Notes: generated from the sequence alone by a model not told the origin. Positions 46,279 to 54,835 are shown, numbered from the stretch's first letter. The stretch is 62,188 nt of DNA from Variovorax sp. KBW07 (GCF_003852515.1 NZ_QAJK01000054.1:1-62188); one strand, 5' to 3'. Program-made: numbers and translations.

Positions 46279-46662
46279 TTACAGGCGGCTGCTCTTGGCG
46301 TTGGCTGCCGCGGCGCGGGCGTCGACGGGGTTCTGCAGGGTCGAGATGACCTTGCTGTTCACGCGCGAGCCCGAAGACACGTTCTGGTCGGGCGCGGCCG
46401 CGGTGCGCACGGCTTCGGCGACCACGCTGGCGCGGTCGGTCGACACGGCCATGGTCTCGGCGCCGCGCGAACCGCGCACGACGTTCTGGTTCGGTGCCGA
46501 TGCGGTGCGCACGGCTTCGGCGCTGACCTCGGTGCGGCTCTTGGCCGACACGAGTGCTTGCACGCCTTCATAGCTTTCGGCCTTGGCGCCGGCAGCGGCG
46601 AGCATGGCGAAGGAGCCGACGGCAACGATCTGGGTGAAGGAGAGGGAGGAAAGAGATTTCAC
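46279..46662 (-). CDS. small secreted repeat protein
   Basis: A 127-residue exported protein: a signal peptide of about 28 residues (ending AKA), then two copies of an 18-residue repeat, EAVRTASAPNQNVVRGSR at 49-66 and EAVRTAAAPDQNVSSGSR at 83-100, 34 residues apart. The second half ends in an Ala/Ser/Arg-rich tail. The TRxEVxAEAV-like core resembles DUF4148 proteins of Burkholderiales, a tentative match. It has the same upstream element as the Spy operon, so the two are probably coregulated. Confidence 0.7.
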   Translation of the reverse strand: MKSLSSLSFTQIVAVGSFAMLAAAGAKAESYEGVQALVSAKSRTEVSAEAVRTASAPNQNVVRGSRGAETMAVSTDRASVVAEAVRTAAAPDQNVSSGSRVNSKVISTLQNPVDARAAAANAKSSRL

Positions 46663-46719
46663 GATGCAGGCCTTTCAGGGAGTGAATGAGGAGGCCTGAT
46701 CGTGCTTGCGCACTGGTCG

Positions 46720-46766
46720 CAAGTCCTTTCGCCGCGGTATCGGCGTGTTTCGTTTTATTGCAGCGC
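46720..46766 (-). promoter_or_regulatory. 47-bp duplicated upstream element, copy B
   Basis: Second copy of the element at 46207-46253, 58 bases upstream of the small repeat protein gene. The only differences are three single bases. The same dyad is present. A small hairpin (GCGCC-GAA-GGCGC, 46794-46806) lies next to it, just after the ptsI stop. Confidence 0.6.
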
Positions 46767-46808
46767 TATTGCTTTCGCAGTAGTTGCCGCGATGCGCCGA
46801 AGGCGCGC

Positions 46809-48608
46809 TCAGCCCGCGAGCGCGGCGCCGGGGTCGTCCTGCTCGAGCACGCCCTTGGCCCAGGCTTCGAGCTTGCCGGTGTCGGCCCGCAGCACTTCCT
46901 GCTTGACCGCGAGGATGCGCGAAGGGTGCATGGAGAAGCTGCGCAGCCCCAGGCCCAGCAACAGGCGCGTGAAGGCCACGTCGCCGGCCATTTCGCCGCA
47001 CACCGACACGCCCTTGCCCTGGCGCCGGCACTCGGCGATGGTGTCGGCCACCAGCTTCAACACGGCTGGGTGCGCGGGGTCGTACAGGTGCGCCACCGAC
47101 TCGTCGGCCCGGTCGATGGCCAGCGTGTACTGGATCAGATCGTTGGTGCCGATGGAAAGAAAATCGAAGTGCTTGAGGAAGATGCGCAGGGTGAGCGCGG
47201 CCGCCGGTATCTCGATCATGGCGCCGAGCTTCACGTGGCCGTACACCGCGCCGCGGTTGTCGAGTTCGGCGCGCGCGAAGTCGATCAGCGAGAGCGTCTG
47301 GCGGATCTCGCTGGCGTGCGCGAGCATGGGAATCAGCAGGTGGATTTCACCGTGCGCCGCCGCGCGAAGAATGGCGCGCAGCTGCGTGAGGAACATGGCG
47401 GGGTCGGCCAGGCTCCAGCGAATGGCGCGCAGGCCGAGCGCGGGGTTCAGGTGCTCCTGCTTGTTGGCCGACTTGCTGTCGAGCGGCTTGTCGGCGCCCA
47501 CGTCGATGGTGCGGATGGTGACGGGCATGCCCTGCATGCCCTCGACCGCGCGCTTGTAGGCCTGGTACTGCTCTTCCTCGTCGGGCAGGCGGGTCTGGCG
47601 TGCCGACGACTCGCGGCCCATGAAGAGAAATTCGCTGCGGAACAGGCCCACGCCCACGGCACCGGCCTTGACGGCGCCCACGGTGTCTTCGGGCATCTCG
47701 ATGTTGGCGAGCAGCTCGACGCGCTGGCCGTCGAGCGTGACGGCCGGCTTGTGGCGCAGCCGTGCAAGGCGCCCGCGTTCGAGATCGCCCTGGCGCTGCT
47801 TGAAGCCGTACTCGGCCAGGATGATCGGCGAGGGGTCGATGATCATCACGCCGGCATCGCCGTCGATGATGACCCAGTCGTCCTGGCGCACCAGCTGGCT
47901 CGCGGTGCGCGCACCGACGATGGCCGGGATGTCCATGCTGCGCGCGACGATGGCGGTGTGCGAGGTGCGTCCGCCCACGTCGGTCACGAAGCCGGCGAAC
48001 ACGCTCTTCTTGAACTGCAGCATGTCGGCCGGCGAGAGGTCGTGCGCAATCAGCACCAGCGGCACGTCGATGCCGTCGCCCGCGGTGGGGTCGTCGTCTT
48101 CGTCGGTGTGGGCGGCGCGCTTGCGGCGCGGCGGGCTCGGCGCCAGCACGGCGGCGGTGCCCTTCATGCGGTGCAGGATGCGCTCGACCACCTGCTCGAG
48201 GTCGGCCTTGCGCTCGCGCAGGTACTCGTCCTCCATCTCGTCGAACTGGCGCGCGATGATTTCGAGCTGCGTGGTCAGCGCCCATTCGGCGTTGTACAGG
48301 CGCTCGCTGATCCAGTGCTTGACGCCGCCGCTCAAGGCTTCGTCTTGCAGGAGCATCTGGTGCACTTCAAGCAGGGCCGCAAGCTCGTGCGGCGCGTCGT
48401 TCGGGCCCATCTGCGCAACGCTGGCCTGCAGCTTGATGAGCTCGTCGGCCACCGCATTGCGCGCGGTGCGCACGCGGTCGATTTCGGTGTCGATCTCTTC
48501 GGGCTTGATGAAGTAGTGGGCCACGTCGATGCGGCTGGACACCACCAGCACCGCGCGCCCGATGGCAATGCCACGGGCGACTGGGAGGCCGTGGACTGCA
48601 AAGGTCAT
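46809..48608 (-). CDS. ptsI: PTS phosphoenolpyruvate-protein phosphotransferase (EI)
   Basis: A 599-residue Enzyme I, which passes phosphate from PEP to HPr. The phospho-histidine is H217 in GGRTSHTAIVAR. PEP-binding motifs such as GVGLFRSEFLFM and the C-terminal SIGTNDLIQYTLA and GEMAGD are present. Residues about 158-178 form an unusual charged insert (RRKRAAHTDEDDD) in the linker before the swivelling phosphohistidine domain. It is the last gene of the EIIA-HPr-EI group. No sugar permease component (EIIB/EIIC) is present nearby, so the system is probably regulatory. Confidence 0.95.
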   Translation of the reverse strand: MTFAVHGLPVARGIAIGRAVLVVSSRIDVAHYFIKPEEIDTEIDRVRTARNAVADELIKLQASVAQMGPNDAPHELAALLEVHQMLLQDEALSGGVKHWISERLYNAEWALTTQLEIIARQFDEMEDEYLRERKADLEQVVERILHRMKGTAAVLAPSPPRRKRAAHTDEDDDPTAGDGIDVPLVLIAHDLSPADMLQFKKSVFAGFVTDVGGRTSHTAIVARSMDIPAIVGARTASQLVRQDDWVIIDGDAGVMIIDPSPIILAEYGFKQRQGDLERGRLARLRHKPAVTLDGQRVELLANIEMPEDTVGAVKAGAVGVGLFRSEFLFMGRESSARQTRLPDEEEQYQAYKRAVEGMQGMPVTIRTIDVGADKPLDSKSANKQEHLNPALGLRAIRWSLADPAMFLTQLRAILRAAAHGEIHLLIPMLAHASEIRQTLSLIDFARAELDNRGAVYGHVKLGAMIEIPAAALTLRIFLKHFDFLSIGTNDLIQYTLAIDRADESVAHLYDPAHPAVLKLVADTIAECRRQGKGVSVCGEMAGDVAFTRLLLGLGLRSFSMHPSRILAVKQEVLRADTGKLEAWAKGVLEQDDPGAALAG

Positions 48609-48617
48609 GGGTCTGCC

Positions 48618-48887
48618 TTATTCGCCTTCGCCGAACTTGTCGTCCATGAGCTGGACGATGGCGTTCATGGCTTCTTCTTCCTGCTGGCCGTTGGTTTCGA
48701 GCTCGACGGTGGAGCCCAGGCCGGCGGCCAGCATCATGACGCCCATGATGCTCTTGGCATTGATGCGGCGGTCGCCGCGCGAGAGCCACACCTCGCAGGG
48801 AAAGCTGCCTGCGAGCTTGGTCAGCTTGGCCGATGCGCGTGCGTGCAGGCCCAGCTTATTGCTGATGGTCACGGATTTCTTGATCAC
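48618..48887 (-). CDS. ptsH: HPr phosphocarrier
   Basis: An 89-residue HPr with the active histidine H15 in GLHARAS and the regulatory serine S46 in AKSIMGV. The start is a GTG at 48887 inside the EIIA gene (32-base overlap); translation as MIKKSVTI gives the exact family N-terminus. It shuttles phosphate from EI to EIIA and, through S46, may be controlled by HPr kinase. Confidence 0.95.
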   Translation of the reverse strand: MIKKSVTISNKLGLHARASAKLTKLAGSFPCEVWLSRGDRRINAKSIMGVMMLAAGLGSTVELETNGQQEEEAMNAIVQLMDDKFGEGE

Positions 48888-49311
48888 TGTGCTTTCTTTT
48901 TGCCTGGTTCTGGGGAGCCGCCACGGCGACTTGCATGACACCCGCGGTGCCGCCCGCAATGGCGCGCTGCACGAGCGTGTCGAGCGGTTCGTGGCGGTAG
49001 GTGACGGCGCGCAGCAGCATCGGCAGGTTGACGCCCGCCACCAGCCGCGAACGCACGCCATCGACCAGCTTCTGCGCCACGTTGCAGGGCGTGGCGCCAA
49101 ACACATCGGCCAGCACCAGCACCTGCGAGCGCGGCGCATGCAGCTGCTGCGCGAGCGTGATGCGGGCGGCGGCCAGCGTTTCTTCGGGCGACACGTTGGG
49201 CAGCACGTCGAGCGCGATGACGGCCTGCTCGCAGTCGGGAAACACATGCAGCGCGCACTGCCGCAGCGCCTGCGCGAACGGTGAGTGGGCGATGATGAGA
49301 ATGCTGTTCAT
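48856..49311 (-). CDS. PTS EIIA component, mannose family
   Basis: A 151-residue EIIA of the mannose/fructose-man type. The phosphorylated histidine is H9 in IIAHSPFA, and the second signature LVLADVFGATPCN is at about 65-77. There is no EIIB or EIIC domain attached or nearby, so this is the regulatory PTS found in betaproteobacteria, linked to carbon and PHB control rather than transport. It overlaps ptsH by 32 bases and the upstream MFS gene by four (ATGA). Confidence 0.93.
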   Translation of the reverse strand: MNSILIIAHSPFAQALRQCALHVFPDCEQAVIALDVLPNVSPEETLAAARITLAQQLHAPRSQVLVLADVFGATPCNVAQKLVDGVRSRLVAGVNLPMLLRAVTYRHEPLDTLVQRAIAGGTAGVMQVAVAAPQNQAKRKHSDQEIRDHQQ

Positions 49312-50576
49312 GCGGGACGAAGGACGACGCGTCGATTATGCGGGGGCGCCCAGAGGAAGTAGATATACGACACAACGCAGCAGCCCAGAAAAACGGACAT
49401 TGCCGCACGGAAGGCGGCCACCGTGTCGAGCCCGCCGCCGATGAAAAGATCGATCAGCAGGCCGATGCCCCACTGCACCACGAAGACCCCGGCGAACACC
49501 ACAAGGTTGTAGGCCGACAGCGCCCGGCCCGCAAGCGCCGGAGGCAAAGCCATGGCGACCGCCGGCTGGGCCAGCGTGACCACCGTCGAGACGCACAAAA
49601 AGAAGGCCCATGCACCCGTGCCCGCTGCGGGTCCCGCTATCAAAATGGCAGCAAACACGGCCATCGCGGCGGGCAGGCACCAGGCCATGAGGCGAGCCGC
49701 CGGAATGCCGCGCTGCGCGAGCCACGGGTTGGCCACGCCCCAGAGCCAGTAGGTGCCGAGCAGCGCGATGCTGATCCAGAACAGCGCATTGGCCGCGTCG
49801 TACGGCGCGTAGCCCGCCACGCGCGTGAGCCAGGGCACGGCCCAGAGCGTCTGCATGGCGACGAAGCCGCCGTAGTTGAAGAAGCCGATGGGCGCGAGCT
49901 TGCGGAAGAAGGGGTCGCGCCACACGGCGGCGTAGCCTGCGCCGGCCGGGGCCGTGTCGGGAGCGGCATCGTCCGGCGCGTCGGCGGCCAGGTTGTGGCG
50001 CCACGCCGGCGCGGTCCACGCGATCAAGGCCATAGACACCACCACGCCCGCCGCCAGCAACCAGAACAGCGGCCGCCAGCCCAGGTACGGCATCAGCCAG
50101 TGCACCGGCAGCGTGGCGCCGACCAGGCCGAACGAACCGACCATCAGCATCCACGAGTTGCTGCGCAGTTGCATCGGCGGCGCCAGCCAGCGCCTGTAGC
50201 CGGTGAGCGGCGCCATCAGGCAGGCGCTGACGCCGATGCCCGTGAGCACGCGCGCAGCCAGCAGCAGCGAGAAATGCGTGGCCACCGAGAACAGCAGGCA
50301 ACCGACCACCGCGACGCAAAGAAAACTGACGACCACGCGCTTGGGGCCATGGCGGTCGAGCCAGGTGCCCATGGGCAATTGGGTAAAGGCGAAGCCGAGG
50401 AAGTAGCCGCCCGCGAGCAGGCCGAGGTCGCGCGCCTCGAGTTCGAATTCGGCGGTGAGCGTGGGCGACAGCGTGGCCGTGATGGCGCGCACCAGCGTCG
50501 AGAGGAAATACGCGAAGGCAAAGGCCAGGAACACGGTGGCGATCTGCCGCCGCCCGACCAGCATGCCGCCGCTCAT
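49308..50576 (-). CDS. MFS transporter
   Basis: A 422-residue major facilitator with twelve predicted helices and the motif-A-like QLPMGTWLDRHGPKRVVV between helices 2 and 3 (about 67-84). The starting ATG at 50576 overlaps the upstream lipoprotein stop (ATGA) and the gene ends overlapping the EIIA start the same way. It is thus locked between a lipoprotein gene and the regulatory PTS genes. Substrate unknown. Confidence 0.88.
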   Translation of the reverse strand: MSGGMLVGRRQIATVFLAFAFAYFLSTLVRAITATLSPTLTAEFELEARDLGLLAGGYFLGFAFTQLPMGTWLDRHGPKRVVVSFLCVAVVGCLLFSVATHFSLLLAARVLTGIGVSACLMAPLTGYRRWLAPPMQLRSNSWMLMVGSFGLVGATLPVHWLMPYLGWRPLFWLLAAGVVVSMALIAWTAPAWRHNLAADAPDDAAPDTAPAGAGYAAVWRDPFFRKLAPIGFFNYGGFVAMQTLWAVPWLTRVAGYAPYDAANALFWISIALLGTYWLWGVANPWLAQRGIPAARLMAWCLPAAMAVFAAILIAGPAAGTGAWAFFLCVSTVVTLAQPAVAMALPPALAGRALSAYNLVVFAGVFVVQWGIGLLIDLFIGGGLDTVAAFRAAMSVFLGCCVVSYIYFLWAPPHNRRVVLRPA

Positions 50577-51121
50577 GGGAGGCGCAGGCCCTCGAAGAAG
50601 ATCTTGGCGGCTTCGGGCGACGAGGGCTTGCCCAGCACGGTGGCCTGGTAGAGCGCCACGGAGCCGTCTTTCTGCGACTGGGCGAACCAGAGCACCTGGA
50701 CGGGTGCGGCGCCCTGCTGTGGCGATGGCTGCGCGTCGAGGCGCAGCGGCGCGGGCACGGCGGTGGCGCGCTGCAGGGCAGCGGGCGATTCGGCTACCTG
50801 CGCCTCGGCCAGCTGGCTGCGTGTGGCGGCACGCCAGGCATTGAGCCATGCCTCGGCCTGCACGGGGCTGTTGGCGGCGGCGTGGGCAATGGCGAAGGTG
50901 GCGCCGCCGGTCTCGCAGCCGGTCATGTCGACCTTCACGGATTCGGCGCCCAACGGCAGGGCGCGGTTGGCGCGGTCGGGCTTGCAGGGCAGCAGTGCGA
51001 CGAGGCCCGATTCGGCGATCGGCACTTCGCGCCAGTTGAAGGTGGGGCTGCAAGCTGCGAGCACGGCCGCCGCGGCCAGCACGAGCCAGGAATGAAGAGC
51101 GGGCAACGAGGGCGGCTGCAT
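50573..51121 (-). CDS. hypothetical lipoprotein
   Basis: A 182-residue predicted lipoprotein with a lipobox LAAC (C24). Mature residues 28-180 include two cysteines (about 46 and 68) and no domain I recognise. It is the first gene of the MFS-EIIA-HPr-EI operon and is divergent from the TlpA-like gene at 51221 across a 99-base promoter region. Its role is unknown; the gene is plausible from the lipobox and tight coupling. Confidence 0.75.
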   Translation of the reverse strand: MQPPSLPALHSWLVLAAAAVLAACSPTFNWREVPIAESGLVALLPCKPDRANRALPLGAESVKVDMTGCETGGATFAIAHAAANSPVQAEAWLNAWRAATRSQLAEAQVAESPAALQRATAVPAPLRLDAQPSPQQGAAPVQVLWFAQSQKDGSVALYQATVLGKPSSPEAAKIFFEGLRLP

Positions 51122-51220
51122 GGGGACGCGATTATCGGCCGCCCCGGGGCCTGCGCAGCGCCTGCCAGCACGATCCGGCGGGCGGAACTAAAATCGCGCC
51201 GCCCTTCTCTCTACGCTGCC

Positions 51221-51718
51221 ATGAAAAAATACATCGCTGCCGCTGCCGTCGCTCTTGCATTGGCCGTCGGCGTGGGCGTGTACCTCGGCTCCGGCACCAC
51301 GGCAGCGCCGGCCTCGACCTTCGTGCTGCTCGACGGCACGCAAAAGAGCACCGCCGACATGAAGGGCAAGGTCACGCTGGTCAACTTCTGGGCCACCAGC
51401 TGCGTGACCTGCGTGGGCGAGATGCCCAAGGTCATCGCAACCTACGACAAGTACAAGTCACAGGGCTACGACACGCTGGCGGTGGCCATGAGCTACGACC
51501 CGCCGAGCTATGTCGTCAATTTTGCCGAAACGCGCAAGCTGCCGTTCAAGGTGGCGATCGACAACACCGGCAGCGTGGCGCAGGCCTGGGGCGACGTGAA
51601 GCTCACGCCGACCACCTACCTGGTCAACAAGCGCGGCGAGATCGTGAAGCGCTATGTGGGCGAGCCCGACTTTGCCGAGCTGCACAAGCTGATCGAGAAG
51701 CTGCTGGCCGAAGCCTGA
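51221..51718 (+). CDS. TlpA/ResA-like thioredoxin (thiol-disulfide)
   Basis: A 165-residue membrane-anchored or secreted thioredoxin-fold protein. The N-terminus is a signal anchor (KYIAAAAVALALAVGVGVY), the active site is CVTC at 61-64 in WATSCVTCVGEMP, and the cis-proline is in KLTPTTYLVN. TlpA/ResA proteins reduce periplasmic disulfides, often for cytochrome c maturation, which fits the cytochrome c' gene next to it (convergent). Confidence 0.9.
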   Translation: MKKYIAAAAVALALAVGVGVYLGSGTTAAPASTFVLLDGTQKSTADMKGKVTLVNFWATSCVTCVGEMPKVIATYDKYKSQGYDTLAVAMSYDPPSYVVNFAETRKLPFKVAIDNTGSVAQAWGDVKLTPTTYLVNKRGEIVKRYVGEPDFAELHKLIEKLLAEA

Positions 51719-51740
51719 TTCCTGGCCTCGCCCAAACGCA

Positions 51741-51768
51741 AAAAGGCGCTCCCGGAAGAGCGCCTTTT
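51741..51768. terminator. bidirectional rho-independent terminator
   Basis: AAAAGGCGCTC-CCGGAA-GAGCGCCTTTT is an 11-bp stem with A/T tails on both sides, in the 81-base gap between the convergent TlpA-like and cytochrome c' genes. It can serve both. Confidence 0.85.
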
Positions 51769-51799
51769 GTTCTTGGAGCCGGCCTGAAGCCGAAGCCGC

Positions 51800-52246
51800 T
51801 TACTGGTTGCGGAAGCTATCGTGGCAGGCCTTGCAGCTCGCGGCGGTCGGGCCGAACTGGGCCTTGAGCGCATCGAGGTTGCCAGCCTTGGCAGCCGTTA
51901 CCAGCTTGCCGGTTTCCTCGATCAGCTTCTGCTGGCGTTCCTTGAACTTCGCGTCTTCCTTCCAGATTTCAGGCTTGGCCTTGCCGCCCTCGGTGCCGGG
52001 GCCGAAAGCCGCCCAGGGCAGCTTCGCCATGTCGGCCACGATCTCGGCATTGGCCGCGGCGGCCGCTGCGTCGTAGGGTGCGCGGCCATTGGCCATGGCG
52101 CCCAGGCGGGTGAAGTGCTGGCCCATCACGAACAACGCGCTCTGGCGGTACTTGATGGCGTCCTCGGGCTTGGCGAACTGGGCCGCGGCGGGCAGGGCCG
52201 TCGCAGCGCAGGCGGCTGCAAGGGCGAGTGAAGCAAATCGGTTCAT
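51800..52246 (-). CDS. class II cytochrome c (cytochrome c' type)
   Basis: A 148-residue periplasmic four-helix cytochrome. A signal peptide of about 22 residues (ending AAA) precedes a helical body (KPEDAIKYRQSALFVM at 26-41) and a C-terminal heme motif CKACH at 138-142, as in cytochrome c'. AGGAAG precedes the ATG at 52246; the open frame upstream is not coding by homology. It probably carries electrons or binds NO. A cytochrome b561 gene is divergent, 167 bases away. Confidence 0.9.
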   Translation of the reverse strand: MNRFASLALAAACAATALPAAAQFAKPEDAIKYRQSALFVMGQHFTRLGAMANGRAPYDAAAAAANAEIVADMAKLPWAAFGPGTEGGKAKPEIWKEDAKFKERQQKLIEETGKLVTAAKAGNLDALKAQFGPTAASCKACHDSFRNQ

Positions 52247-52412
52247 CGTGGATTCTTCCTCGTATGTGGGGACAAAACGCCGTCGAACGCGGCGCTGCGG
52301 CCGAGTGTAGGGGCACGCCGTGTCGTGCGCATAGCAACAACCCGAAGCAGGGTGGGGCCCGGACTTTGCTAATCTGCGCCTTCCGCAGCATCGCGCCCCG
52401 CGCCCTTTTTCG

Positions 52413-53123
52413 ATGACCGATTCCTCCGTGGCAGCCGTCCACGCGCGCTCAAGCAGCGAAGCGCGCACACGTGTCTGGGACCTGCCGACGCGCCTCTTCC
52501 ACTGGGCGCTTGCCGTCGCCGTGCTCGGGCTTATCGGCACCGGCCTGAACGGCATCATGGAATGGCACTTCCGCCTCGGGTACACGGTGCTCGCCCTGCT
52601 GCTGTTCCGCCTGCTCTGGGGCTTCGTGGGCGGACGCTGGTCGCGCTTTGCGTCTTTCTTCTACGGACCCGGCTCCGTGGTGGCCTACCTGCGCGGACGG
52701 GCCCATCCAGACCACCTGATCGGCCACACGCCGCTGGGGGCGCTGTCGGTTTTCGCTGTGCTGGCCATTCTTGCGCTGCAGGTCGCCACCGGGCTGATGG
52801 CGGACGACGAAATTTCGGCCTCGGGGCCGCTCACGCGCTTCGTGTCCGGCGAGGTGGTGAGCTTTGCCACGGGTTGGCACAAGGCGCAGGGCAAGTGGAT
52901 CGTGATTGCGCTCGCCAGCCTGCATGTGCTGGCCGTGCTGTTCTATGTGCTCGTGAAGCGGCATCGCCTGGTGCGGCCGATGGTGACGGGCGACAAGCAG
53001 GTCTCGGCCGCGAACGGAAATGTTGCGCCGAGCCGTGACGATGCGGCATCGCGCTGGCTGGCGCTGGTGCTGTTCGTGCTGTGCGCGGGCGTGGCTTACT
53101 GGGTGGCGTCGTTGCGCTTATGA
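52413..53123 (+). CDS. cytochrome b561-like membrane protein
   Basis: A 236-residue cytochrome b561 (prokaryotic type) with four core hydrophobic segments plus a C-terminal one. Candidate heme ligands are H30 (RLFHWALA), H52 (EWHFRLG) and a pair near 168 and 190 (HVLAVLFYVLV). These proteins exchange electrons with periplasmic cytochromes, and the divergent cytochrome c' gene is the natural partner. The stop overlaps the GNAT gene start (ATGA). Confidence 0.9.
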   Translation: MTDSSVAAVHARSSSEARTRVWDLPTRLFHWALAVAVLGLIGTGLNGIMEWHFRLGYTVLALLLFRLLWGFVGGRWSRFASFFYGPGSVVAYLRGRAHPDHLIGHTPLGALSVFAVLAILALQVATGLMADDEISASGPLTRFVSGEVVSFATGWHKAQGKWIVIALASLHVLAVLFYVLVKRHRLVRPMVTGDKQVSAANGNVAPSRDDAASRWLALVLFVLCAGVAYWVASLRL

Positions 53124-53707
53124 GCTCTTCCGTTTCACGTCCCCTGCCGCTGTCGGACATGCCGGCCGTCGTGCTGCTCACGCCTGAAGAGGCCCACGAA
53201 ATCGATGCCACGCGCGCGATCTTCCGCGACTATGCGGCGTCGCTGGGCATCGACCTGGACTTCCAGGATTTCGACGGTGAATTGGCCGAGCTGCCCGGCG
53301 AATACGCCGAGCCGCGCGGGCACCTGCTGCTGGCGCTGGTCGATCCGGCCAACGTCAAGGAGGAAGCCGGCCGCCGCTCCCCGACGCTGCGGCGCGCCGA
53401 CGGCACGCTGGCGCACATTGCGGGCTGCTGCGCGTTGCGCCCGCTCGACAGCGTCGACTACGCCAATGCGGCGGAAATGAAGCGGCTGTACGTTCGCCCC
53501 GGTTTTCGCGGGCTGGGCCTGGGCCGCCAGTTGGCCGAGGCCACGCTCGATGCCGCCCGCGGCGCGGGCTATGCCTGCGTGCTGCTCGACACGCTCGACG
53601 ACATGGAGTCCGCGCGGGCACTCTACGAAGACCTGGGCTTCGCGGAAGTGCCGCCCTACTATCACAACCCCGTTGCCGGGGCGCACTACCTGAAGGTAGA
53701 GCTCTAG
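53120..53707 (+). CDS. GNAT family N-acetyltransferase
   Basis: A 195-residue GNAT acetyltransferase. The acetyl-CoA motif A region reads LYVRPGFRGLGLGRQLAEA near 125-143, and LLDTLDDMESARALYEDLGF is motif B. The substrate is unknown. It is cotranscribed with the cytochrome b561 gene (ATGA overlap). A second in-frame ATG at 53159 is possible but lacks the coupling. Confidence 0.9.
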   Translation: MSSSVSRPLPLSDMPAVVLLTPEEAHEIDATRAIFRDYAASLGIDLDFQDFDGELAELPGEYAEPRGHLLLALVDPANVKEEAGRRSPTLRRADGTLAHIAGCCALRPLDSVDYANAAEMKRLYVRPGFRGLGLGRQLAEATLDAARGAGYACVLLDTLDDMESARALYEDLGFAEVPPYYHNPVAGAHYLKVEL

Positions 53708-53713
53708 GCTCGC

Positions 53714-54220
53714 TCAGCCGCGAGCCTGGGCCAGCAGCGTCTCGGCGTTGCTGACTTCGAACTTGCCCGGTGCTTCGACGTTGAGCGTCGCGACCTTGCC
53801 GTCTTTCACGAGCATCGAGTAGCGGTTGCTGCGCAGGCCCATGCCGCGGCCGTTCAGGTCGAGCGTGAGGCCGGTGGCCTTGGCGAAATCGGCGCTGCCG
53901 TCGGCCAGCATGCGCACCTTGGTGCCAGTCTTCTGGTCGCGTGCCCAGGCGCCCATCACGAACGCGTCGTTCACGCTCACGCACCAGATCTCGTCCACGC
54001 CGGCGGCCTTGAAGTCGTCGAAATGCTGCACGTAGCCCGGCACATGCTTGGCCGAGCAGGTGGGCGTGAAAGCGCCCGGCAGTGCGAACAGCGCGATGGT
54101 CTTGCCGGCCGTTGCCTTGGCCACGTCCACGGGGTTCGGACCGATGCTGCAGCCTTCGCCCTCGACTTCGGAATATTCCTGCAGGGTGGCCGAAGGAAGG
54201 GTGTCACCGACTTTGATCAT
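53714..54220 (-). CDS. peroxiredoxin (Prx5/AhpE-like)
   Basis: A 168-residue peroxiredoxin of the Prx5 type, with the peroxidatic cysteine C55 in PGAFTPTCSAKHVPGY and GEGCSIG near 21-27 (a cysteine that could resolve). It reduces hydroperoxides with a thiol donor. It converges with the GNAT gene (6-base gap) and is the last gene after the ribosomal operon terminator, though reading in the same direction. Confidence 0.93.
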   Translation of the reverse strand: MIKVGDTLPSATLQEYSEVEGEGCSIGPNPVDVAKATAGKTIALFALPGAFTPTCSAKHVPGYVQHFDDFKAAGVDEIWCVSVNDAFVMGAWARDQKTGTKVRMLADGSADFAKATGLTLDLNGRGMGLRSNRYSMLVKDGKVATLNVEAPGKFEVSNAETLLAQARG

Positions 54221-54230
54221 TGATTTGCTC

Positions 54231-54266
54231 CTGAAAAAGAAAAACGGCCCACATTGTGGGCCGTTT
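54231..54266 (-). terminator. rho-independent terminator of the S10 ribosomal operon segment
   Basis: On the minus strand AAACGGCCCACA and TGTGGGCCGTTT form a 12-bp stem with a tiny loop, followed by CTTTTTC. It is 25 bases after the rpsQ stop and separates the ribosomal genes from the peroxiredoxin gene. Confidence 0.85.
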
Positions 54267-54291
54267 CCGGTTGAGTCGTACGACTCGAAGA

Positions 54292-54567
54292 TCAGACCAG
54301 CACGGCCTTCTCGACCAAGCGGGTCACAACCCAGTTCTTGGTCTTCGAGATCGGACGGCTTTCCGTGATCTCGATGGTGTCACCCAGCTTGTACTCGCCC
54401 TTTTCGTCATGGGCGTGGTACTTGCTCGTCTTGGCCACGATCTTGCCGTAGAGCTCGTGCTTCACACGGCGCTCGACCAGCACGGTCACGGTCTTGGCAC
54501 GCTTGTCGCTGACCACCTTGCCGATCAAGGTGCGCTTGAGGGATTTTTTAGCTTCCGTCATGTTCAC
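54292..54567 (-). CDS. rpsQ: 30S ribosomal protein S17
   Basis: A 91-residue S17 with the conserved [20 protein letters not shown] region. It is the last gene of the visible S10-operon segment, 3 bases after rpmC, followed by a terminator. This means the spc genes (rplN onward) do not follow here. Confidence 0.97.
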   Translation of the reverse strand: MNMTEAKKSLKRTLIGKVVSDKRAKTVTVLVERRVKHELYGKIVAKTSKYHAHDEKGEYKLGDTIEITESRPISKTKNWVVTRLVEKAVLV

Positions 54568-54570
54568 TCC

Positions 54571-54822
54571 TTACTTGGCGGCTTGGGTTTCTTGCTGCTT
54601 CTGCGCAAGAATGGTCTTGGCGCGCGCGATGTCGCGGCGCGTCACGCGCAGCGTCGAGGTGTTCGACAGCTGTTGCGTGGCTTTCTGCATGCGCAGACCG
54701 AAATGGGCCTTTTGCAGTTCCTTGACTTCAGCTTGCAGGCCTGCGACGTCCTTCGTGCGCAGGGTTGCAGCCTTGGTCACCTTGGCCGGAGCCGCGGTTT
54801 CTTTTTTCTTACGTGTTGCCAT
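54571..54822 (-). CDS. rpmC: 50S ribosomal protein L29
   Basis: An 83-residue L29, about 20 longer than the usual 63-65 because of a Lys/Ala-rich N-terminus ([18 protein letters not shown]). The core from [10 protein letters not shown] is normal. It is 13 bases after rplP. The open frame reaches further upstream into rplP in another frame; the ATG at 54822 is right. Confidence 0.94.
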   Translation of the reverse strand: MATRKKKETAAPAKVTKAATLRTKDVAGLQAEVKELQKAHFGLRMQKATQQLSNTSTLRVTRRDIARAKTILAQKQQETQAAK

Positions 54823-54835
54823 GGATGTTCTCCTC

